Position numbers and translations under genes: made by a program
Source: Penaeus vannamei
Taxonomy: Eukaryota; Arthropoda; Malacostraca; Decapoda; Penaeidae
Assembly (NCBI RefSeq): GCF_042767895.1
Contig: NC_091578.1
Coordinates: 7,102,019-7,166,018, forward strand
Direction: 5' to 3'
DNA: 64,000 bases
Part shown: in pieces, positions 43,199-57,060 of the stretch
Layout: the number at the start of each line of letters is the position of its first letter
Numbering within the stretch: the stretch's first letter is position 1
Notes under the pieces: generated by a model
What the model saw: the letters and a program-made list of their open reading frames with translations, nothing else
What the model was told of the DNA's origin: nothing
The model's database searches: none

Positions 43199-43582
43199 CA
43201 ACATCATCATAATTACACTCAGCCCCGTATCGCATGTGAATTACCAATTCATTTGAGTTGCGATAGCTCGGTCGGCCCGAGTACGTGTATGTTGTGTGTT
43301 ATTTTGACATTTGGCATCACTGAACAAGTCCTGCCTGCCTTGGAAAGCGTTTTAAGCAGGGAATGGGACAGTTCTTGGCCTATCGGAAGGAATTCTTGCC
43401 CAAACGCTACCCTGCTTAAAAGACTTTAAGTATTTTATGCATAACAATTACTAAATCTATCGGGAAGTGATAGCTCGGTGGGTAGCGCGCCAGACTTGGG
43501 TTCTGGGGACAGGGGTTCGAGACGCGGTCAAGGGAGGATTGCCAATGCTTGTTTTCATCAGCATTAGCGGTGTCGCTTTCGT
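43199..43582 (+). repeat. Array unit R10 (head variant CGGGAAGTGA)
   Basis: Core 43468-43540 with GCGCCAGACTT and GGGAGGATTGCC. It begins with the unusual word GCCCCGTATCGCATGTG (deletion of the GAGTAGAAAC word). R21 has a related start, supporting a shared history of R10 and R21. Confidence 0.85.
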
Positions 43583-43764
43583 GCCAATAATCATTCTTTA
43601 TGAAGATAATTATTGGTTCTTGTTTACAGTTCTTATCATTACCATGTTTTTTCTTTGTATTGTTCTTACTGTATTATCGTTATTATTATTATTGTAATCA
43701 TTATTGTCATTGTTACTGTTATTAAAATTATATCTATTATTATTTCTGTTATTATTGTCATTAT

Positions 43765-43852
43765 TATTATTATGATCACCATTATTATTATTATGATCAC
43801 CATTATTATTATCATGATCACCATTATTATTATTATGATCACCATTATTATT
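43765..43852 (+). repeat. 18-bp repeat, four to five units
   Basis: Unit ATTATTATTATGATCACC, with one ATC variant, in the R10-R11 spacer. Confidence 0.92.
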
Positions 43853-45042
43853 ATCATTATTGTTATTATTATTATTATTATTATTATCATCATTATTATT
43901 ATTATTATTAGCTTTAGCGGTGTCGCTTTCGTTATTATCATTATAATTATTATATTTTATTTGCAGTGACTATTCTTATTGCCATTGTTATTAGCAGTAT
44001 CGTTCTTATTATCATTGTTAATATTAACAGCATTAATATAATAATTATTATTGTTACTATTATTGTTGTTATTATTACTGCTATTGTTATTATCTTTATC
44101 ATTATTATTGTTATGCTATATCGTCATAAATATTTTCATTATCAAAAAATAATTACTATTATCATCAATGTTATTTCTAGCATCATAATTATTATTGTTA
44201 TTGTTATTGTTATTATTGTCATTATTACTTTTATTATCATCATTTCTTATATTGTATAATTATTGTTATTATTAGTGCTATTATTATCGATGATGATAAT
44301 TATCATAATTATTATCATTATCACTATAATCATTATCACTATAATCATTATCACTATAATCATTATCATTATTATCACTATCATTATTATCATTATTATT
44401 GTTATTATCCTTATCTATATTATTGTCATTGATATTATTATTGTTATTGTATTGTTATCATTGTCATTATCATTATTATTTTCTTTTTTCTATGTTTACC
44501 ATTTTCATTACCGCTATCATTATTGATACTATTATCATCATCATTATCCTTATCATTATTTTCATCATAACTGTCATTGTTAATGTTACTATTATTATTG
44601 ATATTATATCATTATAAATACCATTATTATCATTATTATCATTTTTGCTATCATTACCATCATTATTATCATTATAATCATCGTTATTATCATCATTAAC
44701 GTTTTTACTATTATCATTGTTATCATTATCGTCCTTTATATAATTATTATTGCTATGATTATTCTTATTATTACTGTTAGAGCCACTATCATTGTTATTA
44801 ACACTATTTTCTGTTGTTATTATTACTTTATCATCATCATTATCACTCATCATTACCATCATCATCATTGCTATCGTTATTTTCGTTATCATTATTGACA
44901 TCATCATTATTATTATCATTACTGTCATCATTATTGTCGCTACTGTCTTTATGATCATTACTATTATCATTATTACCCTTATTATCATTATCATCCTTCT
45001 TCTTACTATTGTCACTTTAATGCTCATTATTATTATCTTGAA

Positions 45043-45459
45043 CACCAACATCATCATAATTACGCTCAGCCATATATTGAAATATGAACAGAAACTAAGG
45101 TTTTTAAGCATGTGAATTTCCAATTGATTTGAGCTGCGATAGCTCGGTCGGTCCTAGTACCTATATGCTGTGTTATTTTGACATTTGGCATCACTGAACA
45201 AGTCCTGTCTGCCTTGGAAAGCGTTTTATTAAGGAGGGAAAGGGACAGTTCTTGGCCTATCGGAAGGAATTCTTGCCCAAACGCTACCCTGCTAAGACTC
45301 TAAGTATTTTTTGCAAGACAATTGCTCATTCTTTCGAGCTGCGATAGCTCGGTGGGTAGCGCGCGAGACTTGGGTTCTGGGGACAGGGGTTCGAGACGCG
45401 GTCAAGGGAGGGTTGCCAACGCTTTTGATTTTATCAGCATTATTGGTGTCGCTTTCGTT
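45043..45459 (+). repeat. Array unit R11 (head variant GAGCTGCGA)
   Basis: The second head here reads GAGCTGCGATAGCTCGG, identical to the word normally found only in the upstream partial head (also at 45131-45147). That suggests conversion between the two heads of one unit. Core 45340-45418 otherwise at consensus. Confidence 0.86.
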
Positions 45460-46573
45460 ATTATCATTATAATTATTATATTTCATTTGCAGTGACTATT
45501 CTTATTGCCATTGTTATTAGCAGTATCGTGCTTATTATCATTGTTAATATCATCATTGACATAATAATTATTACTGTTACTATTATTGTTGTTATCATTT
45601 ATGCTGTTGTTATTATCTTTATCATCATTATTATTGCTATGCTATATCGTCATAAATATTTTCATTATCAAAATTAAATTCATTACTATTATCATCAATG
45701 AATTTTTATCATTATCATAATTATTATTGTTATTGTTATTATTGGCATCTCTATTATCATCTTTATTATCATTTCTTATATTGTATAATTATTGTCATTA
45801 TTATTGCTATTATTATCAATGATGATAACTATCATAACTATTATTATTATCATTATCATTATTATCACTATCATTATTATTATCATTATTATTATTGCTA
45901 TTATTATCATTATTATTATTATTATCCTTATCTTTATTATTGTCATTGATATTATTTTTATTGTATTGGTATCATTGTTATTATCATTATTATTTTCTTT
46001 TTTCTATGTTTACCATTTTCATTAGCGCTATCATGATTGATACTATTATCATCATCATCATTATCCTTATCACTATTTTCATGATAACTGTCATTGTTAA
46101 TGTTACTATTATTATTATTATATCATAAATACCATCATTATCATTATTATTTTTGCTATCATTATCATCATTATTATTATTATAATCATCATTATTATTA
46201 TCATTATAATCATCATTATTATCATTAACGTTTTTACTATTATCATTATCATTATCATCCTTTATATAATCAATATTGCTATTATTATTCTTATTAGTAC
46301 TGTTAGAGCCACTGTCATTGTTACTAACACATTTCTTTTGTTGTTATTATTACTTTATCATCATCATTATTACTCATCATTACCACCATCATTTTCATTG
46401 CTATCATTATTTTCGTTATCATTATTGTCATCATTATTATTATTATCATTATTGTCATCATTATTGTCGCTGCTGTTGTTATTATGATCATTACTATTAT
46501 AATCATTACCCTTATTATCATTATCCTCCTTATTACCATCGTCATTTTAATGCCCATTATTATTATTTTTATC

Positions 46574-46991
46574 ACCAACATCATCATAATTACACGCAGC
46601 CTTATATTGGAATATGAGTAGAAACCAAGTATTTTTTTAGCATGTGAATTACCATTTCATTTGAGCTGCGATAGCTCTGTCGGTCCTAATACCTATAGGT
46701 TGTGTGTTATTTTGACATTTGGCATCACTGAACAAGTCCTGCCTGCCTTGGAAAGCGTTTTATTAAGCAGGGAACGGTATAGTTCTTGGCCTATCGGAAG
46801 GAATTCTTCCCCCAACGCTACCCTGCTAAGACTCTAAGTATTTTAAGCATGACAAGTATTGTCATTCGGGTTGCGATAGCTCGGTGGGTAGCGCGCGAGA
46901 CTTGGGTTCTGGGGACAGGGGTTCGAGACGCGGTCAAGGGAGGGTTGCCAACGCTTTTGTTTTCATCAGCTTTAGCGGTGTCGCTTTCGTT
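46574..46991 (+). repeat. Array unit R12 (head variant GGGTTGCGA)
   Basis: Hairpin section 46749-46832, core 46870-46948 at consensus. Partial head reads GATAGCTCTGTCGG. The segment before the second head is short (GACAAGTATTGTCATTCGGG). Confidence 0.86.
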
Positions 46992-47419
46992 ATTATAATT
47001 TTTTTATTAAGATAATTATTGGATTATATTTGCAGTGACTATTTTCATTACCATCGTTATTAGTAGTATTGTTCTTATTATCACTGTTATTATCATCATA
47101 ATTATTATTATAATCATTATTATTATTGTTACTATCAAATTATCTTTATTGTTGTTATTATTAGTTATTGTTCTCATCTCTATTATTATTATTATCATCA
47201 TTTTATTATTGTTGTTGTTATCATCATCTTTACTATTATCATTATTACTATTATTATTATTATTATCATTATTATTTTTCATAATTATGGCCAATTTTAT
47301 TACTATTGTTATTATCATTATCATCATTATTATAATCATTGTCATTATTGATATCATGAATATTATAAAAAAAATATTATCATTATTATTATCATCAATA
47401 TAATTTCTGTAATTATTAT

Positions 47420-47737
<318 letters not shown>

Positions 47738-48559
47738 GATTTTGTCATCTCTATTGCTATCATCATTTTTATTATTATTATTTCTAATATCGTTCATTGT
47801 CATTATTACTGCTATCATTATAATGATAATTATTATAACTATTATTATCATAATTGACATTATTTTCATTATTATTATTACTATTATTATTATTATCATT
47901 ATTATTGTTATTATTATTATAATTATTTTCATTATCATTGATATTATTATTGTTACTGTATTATCATTTTTATTATCATTATTTTCCTTTTTTTATTTTT
48001 ACCATTACTGATGCTATTATGATCATTATCATTATCCTTGTCGTTATTTTCATGATAATTCTCATTGTTAATGTTACTATTATTATTGATATTATATTAT
48101 TATAATTGTCATCATTATTATCATTATTTTTTGTTATTATTATCAACATTATTATCATCATTATCATTACTATTATTATCATCACTATCATTATTATTAT
48201 TATCATTATCATTATTATTTAAATAATAATTATTGTTATGATTATTCATGTTCTTACTGTTAGTTAGGCCACTATCATTGTTATTAACACTATTATTTTT
48301 GTTATTATTACTTTACAATCATCATTATTATCACTCATCATTATCACCATCATCATCCTTATCATTATTGTTATTGTTATTATTATCATTGCTATGATTA
48401 TCATTTTCATTATCATTACATCATTATTATTGTCATCTTTACTGTCATCACTATTGTCGCTGATGTTGCTATTATGATCATTACTATTATCATTATTACC
48501 CTTATTGTCAACATTTTTATAATCTTTGTCATTTTACCGTTCAATATTATTATCTTTAC

Positions 48560-48940
48560 CACCAACATCATCATAATAACACTGGAATATGAGTAGAAAC
48601 TAAGTATTTTAAGTACGCAGATTACCAGTTCATTTGAGTTGTACATGTTTTATGTTATTTTGACCTTTGGCATCACTGAACAAGTCTTGTCTGCCTTGGA
48701 AAGCGTTTTATTAAGCGGGAACGGTACAGTTCTTGGCCTATCAGAGGAAATTTTTGCCCAAAGACTCCCCTGCTTAAAAGACAAGTATTTTATGCATAAC
48801 AATTACAAAGTCTATCGGGATGCGATAGCTCGGTGGGTAGCGCGCGAGACTTGGGTTCTGGGGACAGGGGTTCGAGACGCGGTCAAGGGAGGGTTGCCAA
48901 CGCTTTTGTTTTCATCAGCATTGGCGGTGTCGCTTTCGTT
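48560..48940 (+). repeat. Array unit R13 (head variant GGGATGCGA), upstream head deleted
   Basis: The partial head is removed: CATTTGAGTTG at 48630-48640 joins TACATGTTTTATG. The hairpin arms are diverged (CAAAGACTCCCCTGC). The core at 48823-48898 is unchanged, showing that core conservation does not depend on the rest of the unit. Confidence 0.86.
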
Positions 48941-50101
48941 AAAATCATTTTATATTAAGATGATTATTGTTTTTTATTTGCATTTATTATTATTACCATT
49001 GCTATTATCAGTATTATTATCATTGTTGCTATTATTGTTATAATCATTATTATCATTGTTACTGTTATAAAAATTATCTTTATTTCTGTTATTATTGCTG
49101 TTATTGTTATCATTATTATCATTATTGTTATTATCATTATCATTATATATATTATGATTGTATATATCATCATCATTATTATTATTATTATTATTGTTAT
49201 TTTTATTATTATTATTATCGTTATTATTACTATTATTTTCATCATTATTGCCGATTTTATTAGTTATTATCATTATTATCGTTATCATAATCATTATTAT
49301 TATCAATATCATTATAAATATGATCATTATCAAAATTATTATCACTACTATTATCATCAATATTATTTCTATAATTATCATTATAATTATCATAATTATC
49401 AACATGAATCTGTCACCATATTATCCTTTTTACTATTATCATTTCCAATATCGTTTGATTATTGTCATTATTACTGCTATTATTATGAAGACAGTTAATA
49501 TTATCTGTTTTCATTATTGTCATTATTATCATCATTATCCTTCTCATTATCATTATTATTGTAATTATCATTATTATTATCATTATTTTTTTCTATTTTC
49601 ATCATTTTTTACCGCTATCATATTGATATCATTATCATTATCATTATCATTTTCCTGATCATTATCATTGTTAATGTTACTGTTACTAATATTGCTATAT
49701 TATCATTATCACTATTATTATTATCATTATTATTTAAAAATATTGTTGTTATTATCTTTATTATCATTATCATCACTACTACTATCATTAGGATCATCAT
49801 CATTATCACCATCATTATGATTATTATTACTGTTATAATTACTAAGATTATTCTTATCATTACTCTTATTTAGGAACATTATCACTGCTATTAGAATCTG
49901 AAATTTCGCATTGTTATTGTTATCATTATTATTATTACTATTATCATTATCATCATTATCATTATCGTTATCATCATTATTTCCATTATTATTATTGCCA
50001 ACATTATTGATGCTGCTGTTGTTATCATAATCATTACTATTATCATAATTACCCTTATTATTATTAATATAATTCTTATCTTTGTCATTCGAATCTTTAT
50101 C

Positions 50102-50516
50102 GCCAACATCATCATAATAACACTTAGCCATATATTGCAATATGAGTAGAAACTAAGTATTTTAAGCATGTGAATTACCAATTCATTTGAGCTGCGATAG
50201 CTCGGTCGGCCCGAGTACATATATGTTGTGTGTTATTTTGACATTTGGCATCACTGAACAAGTCCTGCCTGCCTTGGAAAGCGTTTTATTAAGCAAGGAA
50301 CGGTACAGTTCTTGGCCTATCGGAAGGAATTCTTGCCCAAACGCTTCCCTGCTTAAAACTCTAAGTATTTTAAGCATGACAATTGCTATTTCTTTCGGGT
50401 TGCGATAGCTCGGTGGGTAGCGCGCGAGACTTGGGTTCTGGGGACAGGGGTTCGAGACGCGGTCAAGGGAGGGTTGCCAATGCTTTTGTTTTCATCAGCA
50501 TTAGTGGTGTCGCATT
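50102..50516 (+). repeat. Array unit R14 (head variant GGGTTGCGA)
   Basis: A good full-length example. Partial head 50197-50218, hairpin 50277-50360 with GAATTC at 50328-50333, core 50402-50478. The tail ends GTGTCGCATTAGCT rather than GCTTTCGTT. Close to the second gap. Confidence 0.87.
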
Positions 50517-50629
50517 AGCTATTATCATTTTTATTGAGGTAATTATTGCTTATTATCTGTAGTTATTATCAGTATGGTCATTCTTATTATGGTAATTATT
50601 ATTATCATTATTATCATTATTGTTACTAT

Positions 50630-51129
50630 NNNNNNNNNNNNNNNNNNNNNNNNNNNNNNNNNNNNNNNNNNNNNNNNNNNNNNNNNNNNNNNNNNNNNNN
50701 NNNNNNNNNNNNNNNNNNNNNNNNNNNNNNNNNNNNNNNNNNNNNNNNNNNNNNNNNNNNNNNNNNNNNNNNNNNNNNNNNNNNNNNNNNNNNNNNNNNN
50801 NNNNNNNNNNNNNNNNNNNNNNNNNNNNNNNNNNNNNNNNNNNNNNNNNNNNNNNNNNNNNNNNNNNNNNNNNNNNNNNNNNNNNNNNNNNNNNNNNNNN
50901 NNNNNNNNNNNNNNNNNNNNNNNNNNNNNNNNNNNNNNNNNNNNNNNNNNNNNNNNNNNNNNNNNNNNNNNNNNNNNNNNNNNNNNNNNNNNNNNNNNNN
51001 NNNNNNNNNNNNNNNNNNNNNNNNNNNNNNNNNNNNNNNNNNNNNNNNNNNNNNNNNNNNNNNNNNNNNNNNNNNNNNNNNNNNNNNNNNNNNNNNNNNN
51101 NNNNNNNNNNNNNNNNNNNNNNNNNNNNN
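50630..51129. other. Assembly gap of 500 N inside the right array
   Basis: A second placeholder of exactly 500 N. Both flanks are array spacer, so the copy spacing here is not real. Confidence 0.99.
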
Positions 51130-51211
51130 CCTGTTGTTATTATAATCATTACCATTATCATAATTACTCGTATCATTATTAATATCATTCTTATTATCAT
51201 TGTCATTTTAT

Positions 51212-51509
51212 CGCCAACATCATAATTACACAGCAATATACTCGAATAGGAGCCGAAACTAAGTACTTTAAGCATGTGAATTACCAATTCATTTGAGCTG
51301 CGACAGCTCGGTCGGCCCGACTACGTATATGTAGTGTGTTATTTTGACATTTGGCATCACTGAACAAGTCCTGCCTGCCTTGGAAAGCGTTTTATTAAGC
51401 GGGGAACGGTACAGTTCTGAGTATTTTAAGCATGGCAATTCGAGACGCGGTCAAGGGAGGGTTGCCAAATTTTTTTGTTATTATCAATATTAGCTGTGTC
51501 GCTTTCGTT
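51212..51509 (+). repeat. Array unit R15, core-deleted derivative
   Basis: Two internal deletions. ACAGTTCT at 51412-51419 joins GAGTATTTTAAGC (right hairpin arm lost), and GCAATT at 51435-51440 joins CGAGACGCGG (A-box-like half lost). What remains of the core is CGAGACGCGGTCAAGGGAGG. It is the only unit without a TAGCTCGGTGGG word. Confidence 0.88.
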
Positions 51510-52487
51510 ATTATCATTTCTAATCAAGATAATTATTGGCTTTTATTTGCAGTTATTACCATCATTATTATTGTTAGTATCAGTACTGTCGTTCTTACTA
51601 TCATTGTTATCATTATCATTGATTATGATTATTAGTGTAATCATTATTGTTATTGTAATCATTATTATTGCTGTTGCTGTTATCAAAATTATTGTTATTA
51701 TTTCTGTTATTTATATTATTATTAATATTATATTTCTACTATTATCATTATTGTTATTATTACCGTTATTATTATTATCATTATTATTAACATTATTATT
51801 GTTATTATCATTATTATTAATATCATTTTCATCATTATTGCCGATTTTCTTGCCATTGTTATTATTATTGCCATTATTATAATCATTATCCATATTAATA
51901 TCATCATGAATATCATCTTCATCAAAATTATTATTAGTTATCATTTCTATTATCATTTCCAGTATCGTCCGATTAGTCACTATTACTGCTATTATTATGA
52001 TGCTAATTATTATAACTTTTATTATCATCATTGTCATTATTATCATTATTATCATTATTATCATTGTTATTATTATCATTATTGTTATTATTTTTTAATT
52101 ATCATTATTATTATTATTACTACTATTATTACTATTGCTATTATTATTATTACTGTTACTATCACCACTATTATTATTATCGCTATTATTATTATTATCA
52201 TTGATATTATCATCATTTTTATTGTCATTACTATTATTATTATTACTGTTATCATTCTTACCATTACTGTTAGTTAGGACCCTTATCATTGTTTTTGACA
52301 TTATTATTTTTTCTTCTTGTTATTACTTTTTCATCATTATCATCATTGTTCTCATCATTATTATTAACATAATCATTGCTGTCATCATTATTGTTGCTGT
52401 TGTTATTGTGATCATTACTATTACCATTATAACCCTTATTATCATAGTTATCAATTCCATGTTAATACTCATTATGATTAACTTTAT

Positions 52488-52900
52488 CACCAGCATCATC
52501 ATAATAACACAGTCATATATTGGAATGTGAGTAGAAACTAAGTATTTCAAGCACGCAGATTACGATACCTTTCGAGCTGCGATAGCTCGGTCGGCCCGAG
52601 TACGTATATATTGTGCGTTATTTTGACATTTGGCATCACTGAACAAGTCTTGTCTGCCTTGGAAAGCGTTTTAAACAGGGAATGGGACAGTTCTTGGCCT
52701 ATCGAAGGAAATTCTTGCCCAAACGCTACCCTGATTAAAACTCTAAGTATTTTTAAGCATGACAATTGCTCTTTCTTTCGGGTGGCGATAGCTCGGTGGG
52801 TAGCGCGCGAGACTTGGGTTCTGGGGACAGGGGTTCGAGACGCGGTCAAGGGAGGGTTGCCAACGCTTTTGTTTTCATCATTAATGGTGTCGCTTTCGTT
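52488..52900 (+). repeat. Array unit R16 (head variant GGGTGGCGA)
   Basis: Starts with a diverged ACGCAGATTACGATACC word shared with R18. Hairpin 52655-52735, core 52785-52862 at consensus. Confidence 0.86.
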
Positions 52901-53625
52901 ATTATTAGCATTTTTTATTGAGATAATGATTACTTTTTATTTGCGGTTATTATTATCATTACTATTGTTATTGTCTATTGTCGTTCTTATTATCCGTTAT
53001 TATTATTATCATTATTATTATAATGACAATTATCTTTGTTACTATTATAAAGATTTATATTATTGTTGTTATTGCTGTTATTATTGTTATTATCATCATT
53101 ATCATTATCATTATTATTATTTTCATCATTAGTGCAGATTTTATTAATATTGTTATTATCATTATTATCATTAATATAATCATTATTATTATTATTACTA
53201 TTATCATCAATGTAATCTATGTTATTATTATTATTATTAGTAGTAGTAGTAGTATCATTATTACCATTATTGTTATTACTATCATTATTATTGTTATTAT
53301 CAACTTCATGTCATCCCTATTATCATTATTCTTATTGCTATCATTTCCAATATCGTTTGATTATTGTCTCTCTTACTGCTATTTTTTATGATGATTATTA
53401 TTATAACTATCATCTTCATTATCATTATCATCATTTTTATTATTATCTTTATAATTTTCGGCATCAGTATCGTTATTATTATTGTTATTATATTATCATT
53501 GTTTTATCATTATTATTTTTTTCTATTCCGATCACTTTAATACCGCTATCATTATGGATACTATCAATATCTTTATCTTATCATTATCTTGATTGTTGCC
53601 ATTGTTATATCATTATTAATATTGC

Positions 53626-53676
<51 letters not shown>

Positions 53677-54075
53677 CATTATTATTATTATTGTTCTTAT
53701 TTGTATTATCATTATCATCACAATTATTACCTTGATGATGATCATCATTATTATTATTACTATCATTATCATTGCTCTGATTATTCTTATCATTACTGTT
53801 AGTGAGGGCCCGTATTCTTGTTATTATCACTGTCATTTTTGTTTTTGTTACTTTTACTTTATCGTTATCATCATCATCATTGTTATTGTTAATATCATTA
53901 TTTTCATTATTGTCATTCTCATTACTGTCAGCATCATTATTATCATTATCATCACTATCATCATTTTATTATTGGTGGTGCTCTTATGATCATTACTATT
54001 ATCATAATAACCCTTATTATTATTCTCATTATTATTCTCATTGTCATTTCAATATCCACCATCATTATCTTTATC

Positions 54076-54427
54076 ATCAACATCATCATGATTACACAGC
54101 CATGTATTGGAATTTGAGTAGAAGCAAAGTATTTTAAGCTGCGATAGCTCGGTCGGTCCGAGTACGTATATGTTGTGTTATTTTGACTTTTGGCATCACT
54201 GAACAAGTCTTGTCTGCCTTGGAAAGCGTTTTAAGCAGGGAAAGGAACAGTTCTTGGCCTATCGGAAGGAAGTATTTTAAGCATGGCAATTGCTCTTTCT
54301 TTCGAGCTCCGATGGCTCGGTGGGTAGCGCGCGAGACTTGGGTTCTGGGGACAGGGGTTCGAGACGCGGTCAAGGGAGGGTTTCCGATGTTTTTGTTTTC
54401 ATCAGCGTTAGTGGCGTCTCTTTCGTT
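54076..54427 (+). repeat. Array unit R17 (head variant GAGCTCCGA), right hairpin arm deleted
   Basis: CGGAAGGAAGTATTTTAAGC at 54261-54280 shows loss of the whole right arm including GAATTC. The A-box-like word is changed to TGGCTCGGTGGG. The B-box half of the core (to 54388) is at consensus. Confidence 0.85.
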
Positions 54428-54490
54428 ATTATCATTTTTATTAAGATAATTATTGGTACTTATTTGAAGTGACTATCTTTATTGCCATTG

Positions 54491-54590
54491 TTATTAGTAA
54501 TATTGTTCGTATTATCATTGTTATTATCATCACCATTGTTATTAGTAATATTGTTCGTATTATCATTGTTATTATCATCACCATTGTTAT
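54491..54590 (+). repeat. 48-bp direct duplication
   Basis: The words CCATTGTTATTAGTAATATT and GTTCGTATTATCATTG occur twice, about 48 bp apart, in the R17-R18 spacer just before remnant 4. Confidence 0.9.
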
Positions 54591-54686
54591 TATAATCATT
54601 ATCATTATTGGTACTATTATCAAAATTATCATTATTGTTGTTATTATTATTGTTATTGTTATTATCTTTATTATCATTATCATCGC

Positions 54687-54958
54687 TATGCTTCGTTTTC
54701 TTTCTACAGTCACTGTTCCCTGGGCATCATGGGACGATGTTTCAGGTGATTGACAGCTCTTTGCGTCGTCTGTGGGCAGTGCCAAGGAGGGCCATCTTCT
54801 GGGCCTCACAGATGGTGATGTTGCCAGGAATCTTATTGGTGTATTTATCCAGTCTTTTTCACTAATCCTGATGCTCCAATTATAACAGTTATCACTTCAG
54901 TTTCATGTCCCACATCTTTTGAAATCTCAGTTTCCAGATGTTTATACTTGGATAGTTT
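54687..54958 (-). mobile_element. Non-LTR retrotransposon reverse transcriptase, 3'-end remnant 4
   Basis: Same remnant; it lacks the 32-bp segment, like remnant 3, and shares TGATGCTCCAATTATAAC and GATGTTTATACTTGGATAG with it. Remnants 3 and 4 therefore form one subgroup, 1 and 2 another. Confidence 0.75.
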
Positions 54959-55833
54959 ATTATTATTATTATTATTGTTATTATTATTATTATTATTATT
55001 ACTATTATTCTTTTCATAATTATAACCGATTTTATTACTATTGTTATTATCCTTATTATCGTTATTATAATCATTATCATTAACAATAGCATAAATCATT
55101 ACTATTATCAGCAATGTTATTTCTATCATTATCATGATTATTATTGTTATTATCAACATCATGTTGTCATCTCTATTGTTATCATCTTTATTATAATTTC
55201 TAATATCTTTTGATTATTTTCATAATTCTGCTATTATAATGGCAGGTATTATAGCTATAACTATAATCTTTGTCATTATTATCATTATTATTATTGTTAT
55301 TAATATTGTTATTATCATTATTATCATTATCATCATTTTCATTGGTATTATTATTGTTATTGTATTGTTATTATTGTTATTATCATTATTATTTTTTTCT
55401 ATTTTACCATTTTCATTACCGCTATCATTATTAATACTATTATCACTATTCTTATCATTATTTTCATGGTAATTGTCATGGTTAATGTTACTATTATTAT
55501 TGATATTATGTTATTATTACTATAATTATCATAATTATCATTATTTTTTTGTTACCATTATCATCATTATCATTATGATCATCATTATCATTATGATCAT
55601 CATTATCATTATGATCATCATTATCATTATCATTATTATCATTATTATTACTATCATGGTTATCATTATTTATATAATCATTATTACTATGATCATTTTG
55701 GTTAACTAATATTTTTGTTGTTATTACTTTATTATTATTTATATAATTATTATTGCTATGATCATTGTTGTTAACACTATTATTTTTGTTGTTATTACTT
55801 TATTATTATTATCATCATCCTTATCATCATTGC

Positions 55834-55869
<36 letters not shown>

Positions 55870-56039
55870 AATCATTATTATATTCATTATCATCATTGTT
55901 CTCATCATTATTATTATCATAATCATTGATGTCATCATTATTGTTGCTGTTGTTATTGTGATCATTACTATTGCCATTATAACCCTTATTATCATAGTTA
56001 TCAATTCCATGTTAATACTCATTATTATTAACTTAATCA

Positions 56040-56460
56040 CAAGCATCATCATAATAACACAGCCATATATTGGAATGTGAGTAGAAACTAATCATTTCAA
56101 GCACGCAGATATACGATATCTTTCGAGCTGTGATAGCTCGGTCGGCCCGAGTACGTATATATTGTGGGTTATTTTGACATTTGGCATCACTGAACAAGTC
56201 CTGCCTGCCTTGGAAAGCGTTTTATTAAGGAGGGAAAGGGACAGTTCTTGGCCTATCGAAGGAAATTCTTGCCCAAACGCTACCCTGCTTAAAAGAATTT
56301 AAGTATTTTATGCATAACAATTACCAAGCTTGTCGGGATGCGATAGCTCGGTGGGTAGCGCGCGAGACTTGGGTTCTGGGGACAGGGGTTCGAGACGCGG
56401 GCAGGGGAGGGTTGCCAAAGCTTTTGTTTTCATCAGCATTGGCGATGTTGCTTTCGCTGT
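56040..56460 (+). repeat. Array unit R18 (head variant GGGATGCGA)
   Basis: Partial head 56128-56151, hairpin 56213-56295, core 56337-56415 with GCGGGCAGGGGA in place of GCGGTCAAGGGA. A 30-bp satellite follows in its spacer (56565-57060). Confidence 0.86.
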
Positions 56461-56564
56461 TATAATCATTCTTTATGAAGATAATTATAGTTCTTACTAT
56501 ATTATCGTTATTATTATTATTGTAATCATTATTGTCATTGTTACTGTTATCAAAATTATATTTA

Positions 56565-57060
56565 TTATTATCATTGATGTTATTATTATTATCATTATTA
56601 TCATTGATGTTATTATTATTATCATTATTATCATTGATGTTATTATTATTATCATTATTATCATTGATGTTATTATTATTATCATTATTATCATTGATGT
56701 TATTATTATTATCATTATTATCATTGATGTTATCATTATTATCATTGATGTTATCATTATTATCATTATTATCATTGATGTTATTATTATTATCATTATT
56801 ATCATTGATGTTATTACTATTATCATTATTATCATTGATGTTATTATTATTATCATTATTATCATTGATGTTATTATTATTATCATTATTATCATTGATG
56901 TTATTATTATTATCATTATTATCATTGATGTTATTATTATTATCATTATTATCATTGATGTTATTATTATTATCATTATTATCATTGATGTTATTATTAT
57001 TATCATTATTATCATTGATGTTATTATTATTATCATTGATGTTATTATTATTATCATTAT
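56565..57060 (+). repeat. 30-bp satellite, about 16 units
   Basis: Each unit is ATT/ATC triplets with one TGATG interruption (CATTGATGTTATTATTATTA core). Two units near 56725-56755 are shortened to 18 bp. It lies in the R18-R19 spacer. Confidence 0.94.
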
